Origin: Hymenobacter sp. H14-R3 | GTDB lineage: Bacteria; Bacteroidota; Bacteroidia; Cytophagales; Hymenobacteraceae | DNA: 37,355 nt | NCBI RefSeq assembly: GCF_030063445.1 | Contig: NZ_JASITD010000034.1 | Coordinates: 1 to 37,355 of the forward strand | Reading direction: 5' to 3' | In this document: positions 32,235-37,355 of the stretch, one piece after another | How the letters are laid out: every line of letters starts with the position of its first letter | Position numbering within the stretch: position 1 is the stretch's first letter | Notes under the pieces: model-generated | The model's input: the letters and a program-made list of their open reading frames with translations, nothing else | The model's database searches: none | Told to the model about the DNA's origin: nothing | Position numbers and translations under genes: made by a program

Positions 32235-32340
32235 CGCGAAGCTCCGGCTGCGTGCGCGAGCGCAGCGGGCAGGCGGGACCGGGCGGCGCGAACGGCGATG
32301 CTCGCTACGCTCGCGCACGAAGCCGGAGCTTCGCGCTACT
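32230..32340. terminator. Giant inverted repeat between convergent genes
   Basis: Two 38-nt arms (32230-32267 and 32303-32340) pair with two mismatches around a 35-nt GC-rich loop. The left arm begins in the last sense codon of the DUF2721 gene and includes its stop. The right arm ends 3 nt before the stop of the convergent gene (32344-32346 on minus). There is no T tract. It probably ends both transcripts or protects their 3' ends. Confidence 0.65.
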
Positions 32341-32343
32341 GCG

Positions 32344-35265
32344 CTATAGCCGCACATTAAAGGCCAGCGGCTGCACCACAAACTGCTGCAAATTGCTGCT
32401 GTATGCTATCCGTACGCCTGCTTCCAGGGGCGTGCGCAGGTGGAAGACGTTAAACAAAGCCATGAAATCGGCCCCCACGTTGCGGTAGTCCTGGTAGAGG
32501 CGGGTGGGCACCGGCCGGCCGGCGGCGGTGCGCAGCGGCACTACGCTGCTGCCCTGGGCAATGTCGAAAAACGCGGTGGCCCGTAGGCGCTGCACGTACA
32601 GCACCCGCCCCACCGACCAGTGCACGAAGGCCAGCGGCAAGCTATAATCGGCGCTGCCCACCGCCAGCCGGTCGAAGCTCACGTAGCTCGTTTCGGCCCG
32701 CGGGAAGGAAACGGCCGCCGCAAAGTTGTACTGCCCCTGCTGCTGGTACTGGAAGCCGCCGCGCAGCCGCAGCGCGTGGTGCCGGGCCAGGCCGGGCAGG
32801 TACACGCTGCTCTGCACGCCCACCTGGCTGGCCTGCAAGCTGGTGCCAAACGGCGTGGTGCGGTACGTAGCCAGCAGCGTGGCCCCGCCGCGCGGGGCCA
32901 CGTCGCGGGCGCTTTGCTTGAGCTGGCTGGCGTAGCTCAAGGACGTTTGCACGGCGTGCAGCGGCGCGTTGAGGCCGGTTTCGTTGTGGTTGCGGAAGGC
33001 GGGCGTGTAGTTGAACACCCGCTCGTGCAGGTAATACGCGCCCGCCGTGAGCGCCTGCAAATACTTGGAGCGCGTGAGCACCAGCGGAATACGCACGCCG
33101 GCCAGCAGGCGGGCGTATTGCCACTGGCTGCCGCGCAGGCTGTCGAGCGGTGCGGCGCGGTCGAAGTAGCGCGTGGCGTTGCGCCCGCCATAGGTGGCCT
33201 CCACGTCGAGCACCGGGAAGCGGCCCTGGTAGCTGAGCGCGGCCGTGGCGGCCACCGTGCGCTCGGTCTGGTCGTAGCTGAGGCCCGCGAATAACTGCGT
33301 GGTACTGAGGTAGTCCTGCGAACGCAGCCCTACGCTCACCGTATTGCCGGCCGGGCTCTGCACCACCCCGTAGCTGAACAGCCGGAACGCGTGCGCCAGC
33401 GGCCGGTAGCGCCGCACCCCGTAGCGCACGCCGCTGGAGTCGGGCGAGGCCAGCAGCTGCCTTATTTGGGCCGCCCCCGGCTCGCCGGCCGCCAGCGCCG
33501 CCACGAAGGGCGCGGGCGCATCGGTGCGGGCGGGCGCGGGCAGGGCCGTCCAGGTGGCGGGGTCGAGGGGCATTTCAACCACGCGCGCGCCGGTGGCGCG
33601 GTAGTCGTGCAGGGCCAGGTGGCGGCCATCGGGCGCCACGGCGGCGTGGTAGGCCCCGGTGGGCCGGTTGGTTACCTGGTACGTTTGGCCCGAGGGCAAA
33701 TTGACCGCGTAGATATTATCCACCCCCGACTGCGGCGAGTTGTACAGCACGTAGTCGCCCCAGGGCTGCGGGTTGGCCAGGTTGACATTCGCCACCGGCA
33801 AAATGCTGGTAGCCAGCCCCATGGCGGGGTCCAGCACTTGCAGCGTTTTGCCGGCGGCGCTCAGGGCCACGGCCACTACGCGGCGGCCATCGGGCAGAAA
33901 GCGCGGCTGCTGGTAGAAGTCGTTGCGCGGGTTGGGCAGCGTTTGCAGCACCGCGCCGCTGGCCGCGTCCAGCAGCACCAGCGCGTGGTGGTAGGTGGCA
34001 TCGGTACGCACGGCCACAAGGCGCGTGCCATCGGGCGAGAGCGCGGCGGCGGCGTAGCGCTGGCCCTTACCCAGGCGCGTGAGCCGGCCGGTACTGAGGT
34101 CCAGCACTTTCAGCTCCGAGTGCACGCGCTGGCCCCAGCGTGGGTCTTGCCGAAACTCGGGCCACACGGCCTTGCCCCCGCCCACCGACAGCAGCTGCGG
34201 AATATTGAGTAAGCCCAGCGTAAACACCCGTTTCTCGCGGCTGTGGCGGCCCAGCAGTACCAGTTGCGCAATGTCGCCGAGGCCGCTTTTCAAAGCCAGC
34301 ACCGTGCTATCAGTCACGTATTGAGGGTATTGGTACTGGGTAAACACCCGCGTAGCCGCCTGGCCGGCCAGCTCGCGCACCGGCGTGGGCGCCCCGCGCG
34401 CCACCTGCTCGGCCCGCCAGGTCGAATCCAGCGCGTGCATGGTGCGGGCGTACAGGTCCTCCACGCGCAGGCCGGTAGTGCGCTTCAGGCCGTTAGAAAA
34501 CGAGAAGGGATAAAAAGGAAAGCGGTAGTACTCGTCCAGCACCCGGCTCCACACCTTTGCGCCATAATGTGCTTTGGCATAAGAAGTTAGGTAGTAGCCC
34601 AGCACGTACCAGTCGGGCACGTTGTCGCGCAGCGAGCCGCTCACCGCCTTTTGGTAATTATAGAGCCGGCCGGCGAGCAAGTTGGCCCGCAGGCCCAGGC
34701 CGAAATACGGGATGCGCCCGCGCCCGCTACGCGTGAGGGCCGTTTCGGTGCCCACGGCGTCGCCCTCAAAAAACCACTGCGGCACGCCCACCGCGCTCAC
34801 GCCCAGGCCGCCATCGCCCAGCAGCGGCACCAGCACCCGCCCAAAGCCCTGGCGGGCCTTATCAAACTGATTGACGTGCCGAAACTCGTGCACTACCAGC
34901 CCATCGAGCCAGTCCACGGTGCCCAGGCCCTGGCCCTGGTCGGGGGTGGTAAAAAACTCGGCGTGGCGCGGCAAAAACGTCACGAAGCCGTTGCTCACCG
35001 TGGTCTGGTTTTGCAGCACCACCGCAATGGGCTTGGCCTGCACGCCCAGCGTAGCGCCCGCGGGACCGTGCACGGCCTCCAGCCGGCGGGCGGTGCGCTG
35101 GGCCGCCGTGTCGAGCCCCGCCGGGTACAGCACTCGGAAGTGCGGGCTCCGGATTTCCTGCCAGCGCAGCGCGGGCGGGTTTTGGGTGATAATGGGCAGG
35201 CTTTGGGCCAGCGCCCGGCCCCCGGCAAGTAAGCCCAGCACCAGCGCGGGAAGCAGTTTTCGCAT
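32344..35265 (-). CDS. Predicted gluzincin peptidase / beta-propeller / outer-membrane beta-barrel protein
   Basis: A 973-aa exported protein. Residues 1-21 form a signal peptide. Residues ~35-290 look like a gluzincin peptidase domain (M1/MA-like): zinc motif His126-Glu-Phe-Arg-His130 and a likely third ligand Glu167 in VPQWFFEGDA. Residues ~300-590 contain TolB/WD40-like (PD40) blades with recurring SPDG, LPDG and APDG turns followed by hydrophobic strands. Residues ~620-973 are alternating amphipathic strands typical of an outer-membrane beta-barrel (VSVGLRSQDYLSTTQLFAGLSYDQ and later). A surface-exposed or periplasmic protease anchored by its own barrel would fit; activity and substrate are not known. 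ATG 35265 opens the signal peptide. It is monocistronic. Confidence 0.78.
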   Translation of the reverse strand: MRKLLPALVLGLLAGGRALAQSLPIITQNPPALRWQEIRSPHFRVLYPAGLDTAAQRTARRLEAVHGPAGATLGVQAKPIAVVLQNQTTVSNGFVTFLPRHAEFFTTPDQGQGLGTVDWLDGLVVHEFRHVNQFDKARQGFGRVLVPLLGDGGLGVSAVGVPQWFFEGDAVGTETALTRSGRGRIPYFGLGLRANLLAGRLYNYQKAVSGSLRDNVPDWYVLGYYLTSYAKAHYGAKVWSRVLDEYYRFPFYPFSFSNGLKRTTGLRVEDLYARTMHALDSTWRAEQVARGAPTPVRELAGQAATRVFTQYQYPQYVTDSTVLALKSGLGDIAQLVLLGRHSREKRVFTLGLLNIPQLLSVGGGKAVWPEFRQDPRWGQRVHSELKVLDLSTGRLTRLGKGQRYAAAALSPDGTRLVAVRTDATYHHALVLLDAASGAVLQTLPNPRNDFYQQPRFLPDGRRVVAVALSAAGKTLQVLDPAMGLATSILPVANVNLANPQPWGDYVLYNSPQSGVDNIYAVNLPSGQTYQVTNRPTGAYHAAVAPDGRHLALHDYRATGARVVEMPLDPATWTALPAPARTDAPAPFVAALAAGEPGAAQIRQLLASPDSSGVRYGVRRYRPLAHAFRLFSYGVVQSPAGNTVSVGLRSQDYLSTTQLFAGLSYDQTERTVAATAALSYQGRFPVLDVEATYGGRNATRYFDRAAPLDSLRGSQWQYARLLAGVRIPLVLTRSKYLQALTAGAYYLHERVFNYTPAFRNHNETGLNAPLHAVQTSLSYASQLKQSARDVAPRGGATLLATYRTTPFGTSLQASQVGVQSSVYLPGLARHHALRLRGGFQYQQQGQYNFAAAVSFPRAETSYVSFDRLAVGSADYSLPLAFVHWSVGRVLYVQRLRATAFFDIAQGSSVVPLRTAAGRPVPTRLYQDYRNVGADFMALFNVFHLRTPLEAGVRIAYSSNLQQFVVQPLAFNVRL

Positions 35266-35325
35266 GGGGCAATTTACAGCGCTGCGCCGCAGTTTGGGCC
35301 GCGTGCGGTGGGCAGCCCCGGCCGG

Positions 35326-35745
35326 CTACTTCGCCCCCTGCCGGGCTTCGCGCAGCCACTGCCGCGCGGCGGGCACGCTCCCAAATATCCGCATCTGAAA
35401 GCTGGTGCCGATGCTGGTAAACATGGCTTCGGCCGAGAGGGCGGCAAACGATTCGGGGCTCACTACGTGGGCAAAGTGCGTGAGGCCCAGGGCCATGGCG
35501 CGGGGCGTCCAGTCCTGGGCTATCCAGGCCACGGCGTGGTCCCAGGGGCCGGTCACGTTGGTATTGTCGTTGAGCAGGTAGGGGCACTTGAACTGCTGCA
35601 ACTCACCGAGGCAGGCATTGGCCCCGGCCATAATGCTTTCCAGCGTCTGGTAGCCTCGCCAATCGTTGTATATCAGACTATTAGCCCGGTCGTAGTCGAT
35701 GCTTATAAATACTTTGCCGAATGCATTGGTAATGTCTTTTTTCAT
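35326..35745 (-). CDS. STAS/SpoIIAA-like hypothetical protein
   Basis: A 139-aa soluble alpha/beta protein. The layout is typical of a Bacteroidota SpoIIAA-like family: a first strand pair (GKVFISIDYDRANSLIYNDWRGYQ), a helix (TLESIMAGANACLGELQQF), the strand YLLNDNTNV in place of the usual 'LLDNR', the block WIAQDWTPRAMALGLTHFAHVVSPESF, and a closing helix AARQWLREA. There is no signal peptide. Such proteins are uncharacterised; they may be regulators or lipid-binding folds. ATG 35745 is preceded by an exact -7 promoter element on the same strand, so it is probably transcribed on its own despite following the SMR gene. Confidence 0.68.
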   Translation of the reverse strand: MKKDITNAFGKVFISIDYDRANSLIYNDWRGYQTLESIMAGANACLGELQQFKCPYLLNDNTNVTGPWDHAVAWIAQDWTPRAMALGLTHFAHVVSPESFAALSAEAMFTSIGTSFQMRIFGSVPAARQWLREARQGAK

Positions 35746-35791
35746 AACGTAACCCGGCTGGAACGAAGTATAAGGCGCGGCACAGAACCCC

Positions 35792-35799
35792 CAAAGGTA
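35792..35799 (-). promoter_or_regulatory. Bacteroidota -7 element upstream of the STAS-like gene
   Basis: On the minus strand the sequence is TACCTTTG, an exact TAnnTTTG match, about 47 nt ahead of the ATG at 35745. No -33 TTTG is found at standard spacing. It lies just beyond the stop of the SMR gene (35824). Confidence 0.55.
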
Positions 35800-35823
35800 C
35801 CCGATGGAGCTGGCTTTTTTGGC

Positions 35824-36207
35824 CTACGCCGTGCGCTTCAACCCGATAATACCCACCAGAATGCAGCCGATGTAGAAGACGTGTGCCCACTGAAATGCCT
35901 CTTTCAGCACCAGCGTATCCACTATCTTAATGCCTACCAGGGCCATGCCCATCCAGATGGCGAAGGCCGTGGAAGCGGGAATAACGTTGAGCGCCTTGGA
36001 AAAAAAGAACACGTTGCCCACCCCAAATGCCACGTAGCAAATGGCGGGCACCAAGGTCACTATGCCCGCCGAGCCGGCAAAAAACTGCGACCAGTCGATG
36101 GCCTTAATCTTGGCCACGCTCGTGTATTTAAGGCTGTAATTCCAGCACACTTCCATTACGGAGGCGATGACCAGGTAGAGCCAGGCGGGATTAAAGCTTA
36201 GAGTCAA
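35824..36207 (-). CDS. Small multidrug resistance (SMR) family transporter
   Basis: A 127-aa inner-membrane protein with four transmembrane helices. The essential membrane-embedded glutamate is in ASVMEVCWNYSLKYT near residues 15-29; the Glu-x-x-Trp-x-x-x-Leu-Lys-Tyr-Thr pattern is closer to the guanidinium exporter (Gdx/SugE) branch than to EmrE. The helix 3 block SKALNVIPASTAFAIWMGMALVGIKIVDTLVL near 70-101 also fits. It would work as an antiparallel dimer exchanging a cation for protons; the substrate is inference. The start is TTG at 36207, overlapping the stop of the upstream desaturase by 4 nt (36204-36207), which points to translational coupling. Confidence 0.82.
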   Translation of the reverse strand: MTLSFNPAWLYLVIASVMEVCWNYSLKYTSVAKIKAIDWSQFFAGSAGIVTLVPAICYVAFGVGNVFFFSKALNVIPASTAFAIWMGMALVGIKIVDTLVLKEAFQWAHVFYIGCILVGIIGLKRTA

Positions 36208-37241
36208 GACGCGACGGTGGCAACGGGGCGGGAAGAATCGGGCGTAGCGGCGGCGGCCTTAGCGGTGGGGTTGCCGCCGGGGCGAGGGGCGGGCACGGTT
36301 TCATCGGCACCCTGCGTTACTTCCCAGCCTTGCAGCACCTTGGCGGCGGGCAGGCGGCGGCCCACCCAGTCGAGCACGCGCCAGCGCACGCCGTGGTAGT
36401 AGCGAAACGGCGCCGAGCGCTCGGCCAGCGCCTTTTCATCAAAGCGATACACCGAAAACGCGTGCTGCGCGAAGTAGTCCTTCGGAAAAGCGTAGGGCAG
36501 GCCCCAGCGCTCGGGCTTGCGGTTTTCGGGCAGAAAGGCGGTGCCGAAGAGCCAGTCCCAGACCGCGAATTTGGTCGAGAAGTTGGCGTAGTACACTTCC
36601 TCGTGGTCGGCGTGGTGCCAGAGGTGCATTTCGGGGCCGTTGATAACGTACTGAAGCTTACCCGATTTCACGTCGATGTTGGCGTGAATGTACATGCCCC
36701 ACACCGCATCAATGAGCGCCTTAATGGGCACCACTATCGGGTTGGCCCCCAGCAGGATAATCGGCGCAAACTCGATGGTCTGATTAATGACAATCTCCAT
36801 GATGTGCGAGCGCGAGCCGGCCAGCCAGTCCACCTGCTTGCCCGAGTGGTGCGCCTCGTGGGTGCGCCAGAAAAAGGCGCTGTTGTGCTGGAAGCGGTGA
36901 AACCAATAGATATAGAAATCGTGGGTAACCACGAAAAAGCCCACCTGCGCCGCTACCGGCCAGCTGCTCACCAGGTTGAAGCGCGTGCCGAAGTGCGCGG
37001 CCAGCGGCGCAATGATGAACCCAAAAATTACAATCTGCAGGAAGTAGCTCTGCACCAGCGTGTACCAGAACAAATCGACAAACAGCCCCTCGCGGAAGAA
37101 TGGCAAGCCCTTGCGGTACGGAATCCGGCGCTCCAGCACCAGCAGCACTACCACCGCCAGCAGCAGAATGGGCGTGGTAATCATCGTGGTGCGCCCCACG
37201 GCGTTCAGGCTGTGGTAAAACGTGCTTATCGACTCTAGCAT
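36204..37241 (-). CDS. Sterol desaturase / fatty acid hydroxylase family protein
   Basis: A 345-aa integral membrane di-iron oxygenase of the FA_hydroxylase family. The eight-histidine pattern is visible: His107 and His115/His119 in THDFYIYWFHRFQH, His128/131/132 in THEAHHSG, His186 in YIHANID, and His206/209/210 with His213 in MHLWHHADHEEVYYANF. Four to five hydrophobic segments surround them. Members hydroxylate or desaturate lipids such as sterols, fatty acids, carotenoids or ether lipids; the substrate here is unknown. A ~75-residue C-terminal tail, ending Ala/Pro/Thr-rich, extends past the domain. ATG 37241 is firm. It leads a two-gene unit with the SMR transporter. Confidence 0.9.
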   Translation of the reverse strand: MLESISTFYHSLNAVGRTTMITTPILLLAVVVLLVLERRIPYRKGLPFFREGLFVDLFWYTLVQSYFLQIVIFGFIIAPLAAHFGTRFNLVSSWPVAAQVGFFVVTHDFYIYWFHRFQHNSAFFWRTHEAHHSGKQVDWLAGSRSHIMEIVINQTIEFAPIILLGANPIVVPIKALIDAVWGMYIHANIDVKSGKLQYVINGPEMHLWHHADHEEVYYANFSTKFAVWDWLFGTAFLPENRKPERWGLPYAFPKDYFAQHAFSVYRFDEKALAERSAPFRYYHGVRWRVLDWVGRRLPAAKVLQGWEVTQGADETVPAPRPGGNPTAKAAAATPDSSRPVATVAS

Positions 37242-37298
37242 AACGGATAATGACTAGTTGGCTTCCCTAACTCCTTCTGGCAAACGAATGTTCTACGG

Positions 37299-37355
37299 TT
37301 TTTAGCCCGCAGAGGGCGCGGCGGATTTCGCAGAAGTCGCAGAACGTTCTGCGAC
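37299..37355. repeat. CGCAGA-type dispersed repeat, copy 2, ending in a palindrome
   Basis: The first ~50 nt align with the reverse complement of 16607-16657. The last 20 nt (37336-37355) are a perfect palindrome cut by the window edge. The element lies upstream of the desaturase gene; the 114 nt beyond that gene contain no other feature. Confidence 0.6.

Noticed and set aside
1..37355. CRISPR array, tRNA, rRNA or transposase gene
   Set aside because: I read both strands for regularly spaced direct repeats, cloverleaf signatures and transposase or integrase motifs and found none.

Overview
The window looks like a chromosomal segment of a high-GC member of the Bacteroidota, most likely Hymenobacter or a close relative in the Cytophagales. 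This rests on two secreted proteins with C-terminal type IX secretion sorting domains (YPNP...GLYIV / GTYLL type), Bacteroidota-restricted families (DUF4136 lipoprotein, DUF2141, a TonB-plug protein without a barrel), exact Bacteroidota -7 promoter elements (TAnnTTTG) upstream of several genes, and GC-rich codon use. The species is inference. No rRNA, tRNA, CRISPR array, transposase or phage module was seen.

Layout. 1-4.5 kb: lipoprotein MsrA and MutS on the minus strand, then a SpoU-type RNA methyltransferase on plus; a 102-bp inverted-repeat element sits between mutS and the methyltransferase gene. 4.6-10.1 kb: secreted M36 metallopeptidase, a small conserved protein, TerC-family membrane protein, YajQ and a PaaI-type thioesterase. 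10.2-16.6 kb: NYN-nuclease/cold-shock fusion, YdjM-like membrane protein with a coiled-coil partner, Mfd, and a 79-residue orphan. 16.7-21.9 kb: barrel-less TonB-plug protein, FrnE-like oxidoreductase, aldo/keto reductase and an immunity-like orphan. 22.1-24.5 kb: proB-proA, the first two steps of proline synthesis. 24.6-30.1 kb: a T9SS-secreted repeat protein, DUF2141 protein, acyl-CoA synthetase, an unknown protein and a DUF4136 lipoprotein. 30.3-37.3 kb: type II NADH dehydrogenase with a DUF2721 membrane protein, a gluzincin/beta-propeller/beta-barrel protein, a STAS-like protein, an SMR transporter and a sterol-desaturase-family hydroxylase.

The genes are mostly housekeeping (mismatch repair, transcription-coupled repair, proline synthesis, respiration, redox repair) mixed with envelope and secreted proteins. 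I see no complete new multi-gene defence or biosynthetic system. The strongest unexplained signal is structural. Very long, nearly perfect inverted repeats are placed flush with, or overlapping, the stop codons of several genes (7970-8054, 23180-23266, 24507-24561, 32230-32340). At proB, proA and the DUF2721 gene one arm contains the last codons of the gene. Two more long inverted repeats (3761-3862, 16236-16315), a short relative of the first (19394-19436) and a possible pseudoknot in the leader of the NADH dehydrogenase gene (30297-30368) add to a picture of frequent quasi-palindrome formation. Several genes appear to use TTG starts (mutS, terC, the YdjM-like gene, the SMR gene).
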